From the NCBI GenBank assembly GCA_023412915.1, contig JAEZRE010000014.1, positions 1 to 64,000 of the forward strand: DNA of 64,000 nucleotides, given 5' to 3'. Origin of the DNA: Bacillota bacterium (GTDB lineage Bacteria; Bacillota; Clostridia; Acetivibrionales; DTU013). The position numbers were made by a program, and so were the translations under genes. The notes under the pieces were generated by a model. The model searched no databases. It worked only from the letters and a program-made list of their open reading frames with translations, and had not been told where the DNA came from. Below are positions 1-8,053 of this stretch, one piece after another; position 1 is the first letter of the stretch, and every line of letters starts with the position of its first letter.

Positions 1-187
1 TTTGGATGTTTTAGAGGAAATCCGCGCCGTTGGCGCTAAACATCCTCTTTGGATGTTTTAGAGGAAATCCGCGCCGTTGGCGCTAAACATCCTCTTTGGA
101 TGTTTTAGAGGAAATCCGCGCCGTGGCGCTAAACATCCTCTTTGGATGTTTTAGAGGAAATTCGCGCCGTTGGAGCTAAACATCCTA
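1..187. repeat. Four tandem 47-bp palindromic repeat units
   Basis: Units lie at 1-47, 48-94, 95-140 (one base shorter) and 141-187. Each has an outer inverted repeat, GGATGTTTTAG against CTAAACATCC, and an inner GCGCC/GGCGC hairpin. The array starts immediately after the fabD stop codon on the minus strand. Related copies occur at 16612-16652 and at 40885-40973, where two copies again have a 47-bp pitch. There are no unique spacers, so this is not a CRISPR array. Confidence 0.9.
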
Positions 188-1129
188 CTATCCCTGATTG
201 CTTAATTCCCCGATAGTTTTCTGCAGTGATTCGAGATCATCTATATTCAAAGTCCTGGCGTCCTTGCTGATTTTCTTGACAAAGCCGCTGAGAACCTTTC
301 CGGGGCCAATTTCAACAAATGTGTCCACTCCCTGCTCCAGCATGTAACGCACCGAAGCTTCCCACAGCACCGGACTGCTTACCTGCCTTATAAGTGTTTC
401 CTTAATATCTGCCGATGATTTGACTACCTTGCCTGAAACATTTGCCACAAGCGGTGTTTTGAATTCCGAGAAATTCACGTTCTGTAGTTCGACCGCGAGC
501 AGCTCTCCTGCGGGTCTGAGCATATTGCAATGGAAAGGCGCGCTTACTGCCAGCTGGATAGCTCTCTTTGCGCCTTTTTCCAGACACAGCTCCATAGCCT
601 TTTCGACCGCTTTTACTTCGCCGGCGATCGAAATCTGCCCTGGACAGTTATAGTTTGCGGGTTCGACGATACCTGCCACCGTCGCCCTTTCGCAGCAATC
701 CTCGACGTCTTCGGTTGAAAGTCCTATTATTGCAGCCATAGTGCCGTCCCCTATCGGAACTGCTTCCTGCATGAACTTGCCTCTTTTTCTTACAAGAGAC
801 ACGGCAGTTTTGAAATCCATAGTTCCGGATGCGACATGCGCCGAATATTCACCCAGACTCAAACCAGCCGTAAAATCAGGTTTAACACCGGCTGCGAGCA
901 ACGGCTGCAGGCAGGCTATGCTTGCAGTAACAATGGCAGGCTGTGTATTCTCCGTTATTTTAAGCGTCTCGTCGTCACTTTCGAAGATCATCTTTCTCAT
1001 GTCGATCCCGAGTGTTTCCGAAGCCTGATCGAATATTTCCGAAGCTTCGGGGTATTTGGCTGCGATCTGTTTGCCCATACCTATATATTGAGCGCCCTGT
1101 CCGGGAAAAATGAATGCTGTTTTACCCAT
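188..1129 (-). CDS. fabD: Malonyl CoA-ACP transacylase
   Basis: This enzyme moves the malonyl group from CoA to acyl carrier protein in the cytoplasm, supplying the extender unit for type II fatty-acid synthesis. The 313-aa length is normal. The N-terminal GQGAQ motif is at about residues 10-14. The nucleophile is Ser91 in GLSLGEYSAH, and the catalytic His200 lies in SAPFHCNML. An AGGAGG-like ribosome site sits just upstream of the ATG. It is the last complete gene of fapR-plsX-fabH-fabD; the next gene (perhaps fabG or acpP) would lie beyond the window edge, past the palindromic repeats. The assignment is firm. Confidence 0.97.
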   Translation of the reverse strand: MGKTAFIFPGQGAQYIGMGKQIAAKYPEASEIFDQASETLGIDMRKMIFESDDETLKITENTQPAIVTASIACLQPLLAAGVKPDFTAGLSLGEYSAHVASGTMDFKTAVSLVRKRGKFMQEAVPIGDGTMAAIIGLSTEDVEDCCERATVAGIVEPANYNCPGQISIAGEVKAVEKAMELCLEKGAKRAIQLAVSAPFHCNMLRPAGELLAVELQNVNFSEFKTPLVANVSGKVVKSSADIKETLIRQVSSPVLWEASVRYMLEQGVDTFVEIGPGKVLSGFVKKISKDARTLNIDDLESLQKTIGELSNQG

Positions 1130-1168
1130 GATATTCCTCCTGTAATAGTTGTAGTCCGAAATAAATGG

Positions 1169-2173
1169 TTATTTGCTCCATTTGACAATGGCCGAACCCC
1201 AGGTGAGTCCTCCTCCGAAGCCTACCAGCACAAGATTGTCTCCTTTTTCGAGGCATTTGTTGCGGTATGCGTCAGCCATAGCAAACGGAATCGATGCGGA
1301 AGAAATATTTCCAATCTTCCTGATTGTCGTATAAATTTTTTCAAAAGCCACGCCCAGTCTCTTTGCGGCGCTTTCGATTATACGCATATTAGCCTGATGC
1401 GGTATTATATATTTTACGTCATCAATTTTCAGCCCGGTTTTTTCAAACAGCTTTTCAGTGGCATATGGCATTATTTTGACGGCAAATTTGAAAACTTCCT
1501 GTCCGTCCTGCCACAGCGCGTTTTTGTTATTGTATTTCTCACGTTTTATATTGTCTATTTCATTTCTGAAAAGATTTGGTATTGTTATACTTTCGCCCGA
1601 CTTTCCGTCGGCTCCGATATATGTGGAAAGAATGCCGTACCCGTCTTCGACCTTGCCCAGGACCACTGCTCCCGCACCATCCCCGAAAAGTACACAATTA
1701 TTTCTGTCTGTCCAGTCAATGGCTCTGGACATGCCTTCGCTGCTGACAAGCAGTATATTATTATAATAGCCCGTTTCAATAAACTGCTGAGCTACGGTCA
1801 AGCCGTAGATAAAGCCCGAGCAGGCAGCCGCAATATCGAATGCGGCTGCATTTACCGCGCCTACTTCTTTTTGAATGACACAGGAAGTGGTTGGGGTGAG
1901 ATAATCCGGAGTTGAAGTTGAAACAAGAACGAGATCGATATCTTCCGCGCTTATACCTGAATCTTCAATTGCCTGTTTTGCGGCCTTCACCGCCATTGAA
2001 TAAATAGGTTCGTTATCCTCTAAAAGTCTTCTTTCGGATATGCCGGTCCTTTTTGATATCCATTCATCCGAGGTTTCGACCATTTTTTCAAGGTCTAAGT
2101 TTGTCAAAATCTTTTCTGGGGCGTAACTTCCTATTCCTAAAATTCCAACGCTTACGCTCTTTTTTATCGCCAT
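1169..2173 (-). CDS. fabH: Beta-ketoacyl-ACP synthase III
   Basis: FabH condenses acetyl-CoA (or a branched starter) with malonyl-ACP to begin fatty-acid synthesis. The 334-aa protein carries the complete Cys-His-Asn triad: Cys118 in AAACSGFIYG, His259 in IIPHQANMRI and Asn289 in GNISSASIP. The ATG at 2173 is preceded by GGAGGT at good spacing, and the expected beta-strand (VGILGIGSYAPE) follows directly. The start therefore lies inside plsX, giving an unusually long 86-bp overlap. Gap to fabD is 39 bp, consistent with one transcript. Confidence 0.97.
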   Translation of the reverse strand: MAIKKSVSVGILGIGSYAPEKILTNLDLEKMVETSDEWISKRTGISERRLLEDNEPIYSMAVKAAKQAIEDSGISAEDIDLVLVSTSTPDYLTPTTSCVIQKEVGAVNAAAFDIAAACSGFIYGLTVAQQFIETGYYNNILLVSSEGMSRAIDWTDRNNCVLFGDGAGAVVLGKVEDGYGILSTYIGADGKSGESITIPNLFRNEIDNIKREKYNNKNALWQDGQEVFKFAVKIMPYATEKLFEKTGLKIDDVKYIIPHQANMRIIESAAKRLGVAFEKIYTTIRKIGNISSASIPFAMADAYRNKCLEKGDNLVLVGFGGGLTWGSAIVKWSK

Positions 2174-3173
2174 CGGTTACCTCCATGTTTTCAACGCTGA
2201 CCCTGATCTGTTCGAAAACAGAGCTTTTGGCCAGACTATAAGCTTTCAGTATTACGTTTTTTATGGTCTTTTCATTTGAATTGCCATGGCTTTTTACTAC
2301 CAGGCCATTGATGCCCAATATAGGAGCACCGCCGTCTTCCGAAGGATCCATCATTTTTTTGAAGGCCTTCATATCCTGCATTACGAAAAGAGTGGATATC
2401 TTTGAAAATATAGTCCTCTTGAACATGCCCTTTAAAAAGCTTCCAAAGAACGAGCCTGTTCCCTCCAGGAATTTTAAAAGCACGTTGCCTACATAACCGT
2501 CACATACCGCTACATCCACGTTTCCGAGCGGGATATCCTTGCCTTCGATGTTTCCTACAAAATTGAGATCGGTATTTTTAAGCAAGGTATACGCCTGCTT
2601 TATGACCTCGGTACCCTTCTTGGCCTCAGTCCCCATATTTACGAGACCGACCCTGGGATTCTCCTTATTGAACAACCCCTTCATATATAAGGATCCAAAA
2701 ATGCCGAATTGTGCAAAATTAATTGGTTTACAGGTCGAGTTCAGCCCAGCGTCGATCAGCAGGCATTTCCCTGCCTTCGTCGGTATGACCGCACCGAGCG
2801 CCGGTCTGTCGACGCCCTTCAGCCTGCCTAGTATCAGTATGGCGCCGGTCAGTAACGCTCCTGTATTACCTGCTGACAGAAAGACATCTCCCTTTTTTTC
2901 TTTCAGCATATTGAAGCCGACTACCATGGATGAATTCTTTTTGCTCTTGATGGCACGTGTCGGCGTATCGTCGTTCGTTATTACTTCCTTTGCATGGATC
3001 ACTTCAAGCCTGGAGCTTTCGTAATTGCGCGACTTGAGTATCTTACCGATCTGATCGCTGTCTCCGATCAAGGTTATGTCGAAACCGTCCTGCGTTTTTA
3101 AAGCATCGATACTTCCCTTTACAATAGCGTCAGGCGCATTGTCTCCGCCCATTGCGTCAACTAATATCCTCAA
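2088..3173 (-). CDS. plsX: Phosphate acyltransferase PlsX
   Basis: PlsX makes acyl-phosphate from acyl-ACP and phosphate. PlsY then uses acyl-phosphate to acylate glycerol-3-phosphate, the first step of phospholipid synthesis. The N-terminus (RILVDAMGGDNAP) and the GNTGALLTGA segment are typical. At 361 aa it is longer than the usual 330-345 aa. The last ~25 residues are a basic tail (KKERKRWNFRNRKLRPRK) read out of frame across the start of fabH, which suggests loss of an earlier stop codon. It follows fapR by 61 bp in the FapR-controlled operon. Confidence 0.95.
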   Translation of the reverse strand: MRILVDAMGGDNAPDAIVKGSIDALKTQDGFDITLIGDSDQIGKILKSRNYESSRLEVIHAKEVITNDDTPTRAIKSKKNSSMVVGFNMLKEKKGDVFLSAGNTGALLTGAILILGRLKGVDRPALGAVIPTKAGKCLLIDAGLNSTCKPINFAQFGIFGSLYMKGLFNKENPRVGLVNMGTEAKKGTEVIKQAYTLLKNTDLNFVGNIEGKDIPLGNVDVAVCDGYVGNVLLKFLEGTGSFFGSFLKGMFKRTIFSKISTLFVMQDMKAFKKMMDPSEDGGAPILGINGLVVKSHGNSNEKTIKNVILKAYSLAKSSVFEQIRVSVENMEVTDGDKKERKRWNFRNRKLRPRKDFDKLRP

Positions 3174-3234
3174 TCAAATCCACTCCCGAATCATTACTTT
3201 GTTAGCTGCAATAATCACTGATATTTATAAAATA

Positions 3235-3810
3235 CTATTTTCCCTGTTTCTTTTCAAGGGAAACCAATATGAATTTACCCCTGAACATCTCAACCTGCTT
3301 TTCGTAGATCTTGACCCAGACTATGTAATTAGTACCCTTGACCTGCTTGACTTCAGCCTTTGCCACGAGTTTACAGCCGGAATAAACCGGGATTTTGTAT
3401 TTTATGTTTGCAACTCCGACCAGCGCTACCTGGGCGTCTATTACCGCTATTGCCAATGATTCTGCCAGTGAATAGATAAAGTGGCCTCTCACTATCTTGG
3501 TTTTTTCAAATGCCATCGATTCGTCGGTTTCAAGTATGGATACAGCATTCCTCCCCAAGTTGATATCGATAAGCTCTCCAACGATTTCCTTGCTCTGCAG
3601 TGACTTGACCTTGCTGTAATTGTTCTCAGCTACGCTTTTGATCCTTCCGCGCAGCTCGGGTATGCCCATTTCAAGTCTGTCCAGCCTGATGGTCGGTACG
3701 CTTACGGCAAAAAGCTCCGAAAGCTCTTCGTCAGTCAAAAACGGATCCTGTTTTATCCTGTCCGAGAGTATCTGCTGTCTTTCCTTTTTAAGAAGCGATG
3801 ACCGACTCAT
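3235..3810 (-). CDS. fapR: Transcriptional regulator of fatty acid synthesis FapR
   Basis: FapR is the malonyl-CoA-responsive repressor of lipid synthesis genes in Firmicutes. The 191-aa protein has an N-terminal DeoR-like helix-turn-helix (about residues 1-60; LTDEELSELFAVSVPTIRLD) and a C-terminal hotdog-fold effector domain (about 75-185; GHFIYSLAESLAIAVID). The gene directly precedes plsX, the classical context. Its ATG has an AGGTGG ribosome site. A strong promoter and a palindrome resembling a FapR box lie upstream, so autoregulation is likely. Malonyl-CoA binding is inferred from the family. Confidence 0.93.
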   Translation of the reverse strand: MSRSSLLKKERQQILSDRIKQDPFLTDEELSELFAVSVPTIRLDRLEMGIPELRGRIKSVAENNYSKVKSLQSKEIVGELIDINLGRNAVSILETDESMAFEKTKIVRGHFIYSLAESLAIAVIDAQVALVGVANIKYKIPVYSGCKLVAKAEVKQVKGTNYIVWVKIYEKQVEMFRGKFILVSLEKKQGK

Positions 3811-3840
3811 ACTGCTTGCACCACCTGTTAGTCATTTAAT

Positions 3841-3902
3841 AATTATTACCTGATAATATATCCTAATAATAAAAGTATATTATATATTTCTAAAGTATGC
3901 AA
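3841..3902 (-). promoter_or_regulatory. fapR promoter with candidate FapR operator
   Basis: On the minus strand, -35 TTGCAT (3897-3902) and -10 TATACT (3874-3879) are separated by exactly 17 bp. Downstream, near the start of transcription, an imperfect palindrome TTATTACCTGATAATA (3843-3858, plus-strand reading) resembles the FapR box (a TTAGTACC-type inverted repeat). A better copy of the same motif occurs upstream of the carboxyltransferase operon at 43217-43237. Confidence 0.65.
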
Positions 3903-3922
3903 CATTTTATAAAAAATATTTA

Positions 3923-3963
3923 AAAAGATAAGAACCTGCGGTATCCGCAGGTTCTTATCTTTT
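3923..3963. terminator. Bidirectional terminator after pgsA
   Basis: A perfect 18-bp stem (3924-3941 with 3945-3962, core AAGAACCTGCGG) closes a 3-nt loop. On the minus strand it is followed by a T-rich run, as expected for an intrinsic terminator ending the rimO-pgsA transcript. Confidence 0.9.
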
Positions 3964-4000
3964 ATAGTGGTAAAGCATGTTTATCTATTATAGGGTCGAA

Positions 4001-4621
4001 TCAGGAATTGACATTGATAACATGAAGGTTCTTTTTAATATAATCATACAATGAATATATGGTGATTATGACTGCAATGGCCATAGCATATTCATCAAAG
4101 GGGAATTTAGGCAATAAGAGACTTATGGGGAAATTGTTCAACAAAGTCAACACTATTGCGATATCCTGAAAGACCGTCTTCAATTTACCCAGCTTACTGG
4201 CTGCAATGACTATCCCTTCGCCGGCTGCAACAAGCCTGAGACCGGTCACTATGAATTCGCGTGCAATGATCAGCATGGCAGCCCAGCCGTTTACGTCTCC
4301 GCTCTGTACAAGCGCCAGCAATGCAGCTGTAACCAGAAGCTTGTCCGCAATCGGATCGAGGAATTTACCAAAACGCGTAACCAGCTGCCTTTTTCTCGCA
4401 ATGTACCCATCCACCGCGTCAGTGCTCGACGCAATAATGAAAATACCTGCGGCAATGTAACCGCCGTACGATGAAATCAGATCATTTATCGAAAGCATAA
4501 AGGGCCGCATAAACTCGAGAATACCGGCATTAATAATGGACTCGGGAATAGGTATCATAAAAATCATCAATATAGGAACCACTATTATTCTTGATAATGT
4601 TATCTTATTTGGCAGATTCAT
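4001..4621 (-). CDS. pgsA: CDP-diacylglycerol--glycerol-3-phosphate 3-phosphatidyltransferase
   Basis: This membrane enzyme makes phosphatidylglycerol-phosphate, the committed step to phosphatidylglycerol and cardiolipin. The 206-aa protein has several hydrophobic helices. It carries the CDP-alcohol phosphotransferase signature: DAVDGYIARKRQ, then a Gly, then DPIADKLLV, i.e. the DG-AR-G-D-D pattern. The start ATG (AGGAGA site) overlaps the 3' end of rimO by 17 bp, so translational coupling is likely. A strong terminator follows. The rimO-pgsA pairing is common in clostridia and bacilli. Confidence 0.95.
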   Translation of the reverse strand: MNLPNKITLSRIIVVPILMIFMIPIPESIINAGILEFMRPFMLSINDLISSYGGYIAAGIFIIASSTDAVDGYIARKRQLVTRFGKFLDPIADKLLVTAALLALVQSGDVNGWAAMLIIAREFIVTGLRLVAAGEGIVIAASKLGKLKTVFQDIAIVLTLLNNFPISLLLPKFPFDEYAMAIAVIITIYSLYDYIKKNLHVINVNS

Positions 4622-5954
4622 TTTTTACTTCTCCTGTAAGGTCATATTCTCCGGCTTCGAGTATTTCCACATTGACGAACTCGTTATTTTCAAGCGGTTC
4701 ACTGCTGGTAAAATAAATAAGTCCGTCTATATCTGGCGCTTCCGCACAGCTTCTTCCATAATAAAAGATACCGTCGTCCGCAACCCCTTCAACAAGGACT
4801 TTGTATGTCTTTCCAAGTCTCTTCGAATTCAGTTCGCCCGATATGAGGTTTTGAAGCTCCATCAGCTTTTTGTAGCGGGCCTTTTTTACTGTTGCGGATA
4901 CTTGCTGCTTCATTTTTGAAGCAGGCGTACCTTCCTCTCTAGAATACATAAATATGCCAAGTCTGTCAAACCTATATTTTTGAATAAAATCAGCCAATTC
5001 GTCAAAGTCTTCCTCAGTCTCACCGGGAAATCCGACTATCAATGAGGTTCTTAACGTTATGCCTGGAATCCTGTGCTGAAGTTTCTCCATAAGTCTCTTT
5101 ATTTCAGCGCTGCTTCCCCTGCGTCCCATCTTTTTCAGAACGGCGTCGCTTATATGCTGTATCGGTATGTCGAGGTACTTGCATACCTTCTCGTTCTGTG
5201 CGATTTCATCTATCAATTCATCATCGATTTCCTCAGGGTAGCAATACAATAGTCTGAGTCTTTCTACACCTTCTATTTTACCAAGAGCTTTCAGCAGCTC
5301 GGGCAGTGATCTTTTACCGTAAATATCGGTTCCATACCTGGTAGTATCCTGCGCTACGACTATAAGTTCCTTAATGCCCGATTGTGCCAATGCTTCTGCT
5401 TCTTTAATTATGACTTCCTTTTTTCTGCTCCTGAAAGGACCGCGGAGAGAAGGGATGACACAGTAGGTGCATCGATTGTCGCAGCCTTCGGCTATTTTAA
5501 GGTATGCATATCCCCTGCCGGTCGATATTATACGCTCGCCGTCCATATACACAGTACCGTCCAACTCTCCGTAAAAGGACAACTTCTGCCCCTTGTACGC
5601 ATCCCTGATAACGGAAGCAATTTCCGTATAGCTGCCAGTTCCGAGCACCGCATCAACCTCGGGTATCTCGTCCTGAATCGTTTGCTTGTATCTTTGCGCA
5701 AGACAGCCGGTAACGATCAGCAGTTCACAATTTTTATCCTTGAGGGACGCCATTTCTAGAATGGTATTTATAGATTCCTGTTTTGCGCTTTCGATAAAGC
5801 CGCAGGTATTCACAATTATTACGTTTGCCTGGTCCTGGTCGTTAATGATCTCAAAACCGTCGTTTTTCAAAATGCCTAGCATTAGCTCGCTGTCTACAAG
5901 ATTTTTCGGGCAGCCGAGCGATACGAGGCCTATCTTTTTGTTCAATGGATACAA
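4605..5954 (-). CDS. rimO: Ribosomal protein S12 methylthiotransferase RimO
   Basis: RimO is a radical-SAM enzyme with two Fe-S clusters that methylthiolates the conserved aspartate of ribosomal protein S12. In this 449-aa protein the N-terminal UPF0004 domain (first cysteine in SLGCPKNLVDSE) is followed by the radical-SAM motif CDNRCTYC. A C-terminal TRAM-like region comes last. The start has an AGGGAGT ribosome site. MiaB is the main alternative, but the S12-type N-terminus and the neighbouring pgsA favour RimO. Confidence 0.95.
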   Translation of the reverse strand: MYPLNKKIGLVSLGCPKNLVDSELMLGILKNDGFEIINDQDQANVIIVNTCGFIESAKQESINTILEMASLKDKNCELLIVTGCLAQRYKQTIQDEIPEVDAVLGTGSYTEIASVIRDAYKGQKLSFYGELDGTVYMDGERIISTGRGYAYLKIAEGCDNRCTYCVIPSLRGPFRSRKKEVIIKEAEALAQSGIKELIVVAQDTTRYGTDIYGKRSLPELLKALGKIEGVERLRLLYCYPEEIDDELIDEIAQNEKVCKYLDIPIQHISDAVLKKMGRRGSSAEIKRLMEKLQHRIPGITLRTSLIVGFPGETEEDFDELADFIQKYRFDRLGIFMYSREEGTPASKMKQQVSATVKKARYKKLMELQNLISGELNSKRLGKTYKVLVEGVADDGIFYYGRSCAEAPDIDGLIYFTSSEPLENNEFVNVEILEAGEYDLTGEVKNESAK

Positions 5955-6047
5955 CTCCCTATAGTTTAAGTATATTTTAATGTATTGGCCTTATCCGGGC
6001 ATAATATGATTCCCGAGCAACACACAATAAATATACACTATTATAGG

Positions 6048-6180
6048 CTTGAGCTCAAGCTTATCGATTCAATATCAACTGTCTATTCGTAAGAATCTTA
6101 ATAATCGGAAGAGTCTTGGTAACCGGAAGAACTTCAGTAATCGGAATTGTCGAAAGAATCCGACGAATCGGAAGAATAGT
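6048..6180. repeat. Degenerate short repeats at and beyond the recX 3' end
   Basis: A motif like CGGAAGA / AATCGGAA recurs about every 15-18 bp between 6090 and 6180. It covers the end of recX and the DNA beyond its stop. It encodes the Ser/Asp-rich tail SSDSSDSFDNSDY. A perfect 14-bp palindrome, GCTTGAGCTCAAGC, lies next to it at 6048-6061. Confidence 0.6.
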
Positions 6181-6781
6181 CACGAAGGGCTTCACGGATT
6201 GTATCGCCGGAGAAACCCCTGTGCATTAGAAACATCATTGCTTTTTTGAGAACTTTTTTATCAGTCAGGTCGTATTTGCCGAATTTACGCTTCAGAAGGC
6301 TTTCAACAACTGCTGAGTCTTCCACCTTCCAATCGTTCAGAACCTCATCGGCAATTTCCTCAGAAATACCCTTGAAAGCGAGCTCTTTCTTCATGAGCTT
6401 TTTAGATATGGGCTTAAGTTTGCTTCTATCGTAGACATATTTCTGGGCATAAAGCTGATTATTGATATATCCTATAGCTTTAAGCTCGTTAACTGCCTTT
6501 TCGATGCAATCATCGTCGTAGCCTTCTTCGCCGAGCTTGACGCGAACCTCTTTTTCGGTCCTCATTTTCATCGAAAGATAGCGCACTGCTCTGGATTTGG
6601 CTTCTCTGTAATTCAACGTATTTTTGATGTAATCAATCGTATCCGGAGTGAGTTCCTGATCTTCATACAGGTTCATCGAAAGATAGTCTTCCTCGGAGAT
6701 GGTGAACGAGAATTTTCCATCGACAAATACAGACAGCCTGTCCTTGTATTTTTTATTTTTCTCGGCCGATGTTATTTTCAC
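6134..6781 (-). CDS. recX: Regulatory protein RecX
   Basis: RecX binds RecA filaments and modulates their activity during recombination and the SOS response. The 215-aa protein shows the three-helix repeats of the family (YRSL-like segments such as EAKSRAVRYLSMKMRTEKEV and MKKELAFKGISEEIADEVL). It starts with GTG, preceded by a GAGGGG site, and follows recA by 60 bp, so the pair is probably cotranscribed from the SOS promoter. The C-terminal tail SSDSSDSFDNSDY is low-complexity and encoded by short DNA repeats; it is not part of the conserved fold. Confidence 0.9.
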   Translation of the reverse strand: MKITSAEKNKKYKDRLSVFVDGKFSFTISEEDYLSMNLYEDQELTPDTIDYIKNTLNYREAKSRAVRYLSMKMRTEKEVRVKLGEEGYDDDCIEKAVNELKAIGYINNQLYAQKYVYDRSKLKPISKKLMKKELAFKGISEEIADEVLNDWKVEDSAVVESLLKRKFGKYDLTDKKVLKKAMMFLMHRGFSGDTIREALRDYSSDSSDSFDNSDY

Positions 6782-6841
6782 AGTTACACCATCCCCTCTG
6801 GCTCATTATCGATCGCAATGCCACTTGTTGAAACGCAATCA

Positions 6842-7900
6842 TTATTGCATGTCGAGATCCATATCTTCCTCGTCGCCTTCTTCATCCGCAGCATGGACAT
6901 CCACACTGTTAACGAAGGCCTGGTTGTAATTTTCACGGATCTTCTTTTCGATTTCTTTCGTCATGTCAGCATTTTCCCTCAGGAACTGCTTGACATTTTC
7001 CCTGCCCTGGCCTATCCTCTGCCCGTTATAGGAGAACCAGGCGCCGCTCTTGTTGACTATATCCAGATTGACTGCAACGTCAAGAATGCTTCCTTCTCTG
7101 GAAATTCCCTGACCGTAAATGATGTCGAACTCCGCTTCCTTGAAAGGCGGAGCGACCTTGTTCTTTACAACCTTGACCCTGGTCCTGTTGCCGACGACGT
7201 CGGTTCCCTGCTTGATCGACTCTATTCTTCTTACATCGAGCCTGACCGTAGCATAAAATTTCAAAGCACGCCCACCGGGTGTGGTTTCAGGGTTTCCGAA
7301 CATCACCCCGACTTTTTCTCTGAGCTGGTTTATAAATATGGCGGTGGTTTTCGACTTGCTGATCACACCTGCCAATTTTCTAAGCGCCTGTGACATAAGC
7401 CTTGCCTGCAGACCTACGTGCGAGTCTCCCATTTCGCCGTCTATCTCGGCCTTGGGAACGAGAGCCGCAACCGAGTCTATTACTATTACGTCGATAGCGC
7501 CGCTGCGGACGAGGGCTTCCGCGATCTCCAGCGCCTGTTCGCCCGTATCCGGCTGTGATACTATAAGATTGTCGATATCAACTCCGAGTTTTTTGGCATA
7601 TATCGGATCGAGCGCGTGCTCGGCATCGATAAATGCCGCATCGCCGCCGGCTTTCTGAGCTTCTGCCACGATATGCAAAGCGACTGTGGTCTTACCTGAA
7701 GATTCAGGTCCAAAAACTTCAACTATCCTGCCTCTCGGCACTCCTCCGACTCCGAGTGCGATATCGAGTCCGATAGCGCCCGTAGGAATCGTTTCAATAT
7801 TCATGTGAGTATTTTCGCCAAGTTTCATAACGGCTCCCTTGCCGAATTGTTTTTCAATCTGGCCAAGAGCCATTTCCAGCGCTTTTTTCTTTTCCAGCAT
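6842..7900 (-). CDS. recA: Recombinase RecA
   Basis: RecA forms ATP-dependent filaments on single-stranded DNA, drives strand exchange and triggers LexA self-cleavage. The 352-aa length is normal. Walker A is GPESSGKT at residues 64-71, and the family signature ALKFYATVRLDVRR is present. The tail is typically acidic (DEEGDEEDMDLDMQ). An AAAGGAGGT ribosome site precedes the ATG. The upstream region contains a consensus promoter overlapped at its start by an SOS box, so DNA-damage induction is expected. Confidence 0.99.
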   Translation of the reverse strand: MLEKKKALEMALGQIEKQFGKGAVMKLGENTHMNIETIPTGAIGLDIALGVGGVPRGRIVEVFGPESSGKTTVALHIVAEAQKAGGDAAFIDAEHALDPIYAKKLGVDIDNLIVSQPDTGEQALEIAEALVRSGAIDVIVIDSVAALVPKAEIDGEMGDSHVGLQARLMSQALRKLAGVISKSKTTAIFINQLREKVGVMFGNPETTPGGRALKFYATVRLDVRRIESIKQGTDVVGNRTRVKVVKNKVAPPFKEAEFDIIYGQGISREGSILDVAVNLDIVNKSGAWFSYNGQRIGQGRENVKQFLRENADMTKEIEKKIRENYNQAFVNSVDVHAADEEGDEEDMDLDMQ

Positions 7901-7986
7901 ATCAGGCAGACCTCCTTTTATAATAAAGAAAACATTTTCAAAACTGTGCAGTTACCGCAGGCGCCCCTCCGGAAGGATCTGCCGTG

Positions 7987-8035
7987 CGAACATCTGTTCT
8001 GGATTCATTATATAACATTTATGCAAAAGAGTCAA
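7987..8035 (-). promoter_or_regulatory. recA promoter with LexA (SOS) box
   Basis: The minus strand shows -35 TTGACT (8030-8035), a 17-bp spacer and -10 TATAAT (8007-8012). Just downstream, 7987-8000 reads AGAACAGATGTTCG on the minus strand. This matches the Gram-positive SOS consensus CGAACRNRYGTTYG at all but the first position, and its location near +1 is right for LexA repression. Confidence 0.9.
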
Positions 8036-8053
8036 TAATTAAATTACATTATT

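Noticed and set aside
1..187. Possible CRISPR array because of regular repeats
   Set aside because: Units are directly adjacent with no unique spacers, each is internally palindromic, and no cas genes are nearby.
836..1915. 359-aa plus-strand frame opposite fabD/fabH
   Set aside because: It lies antisense to two certain genes, lacks a ribosome site and shows no domain; it is a codon-structure shadow.
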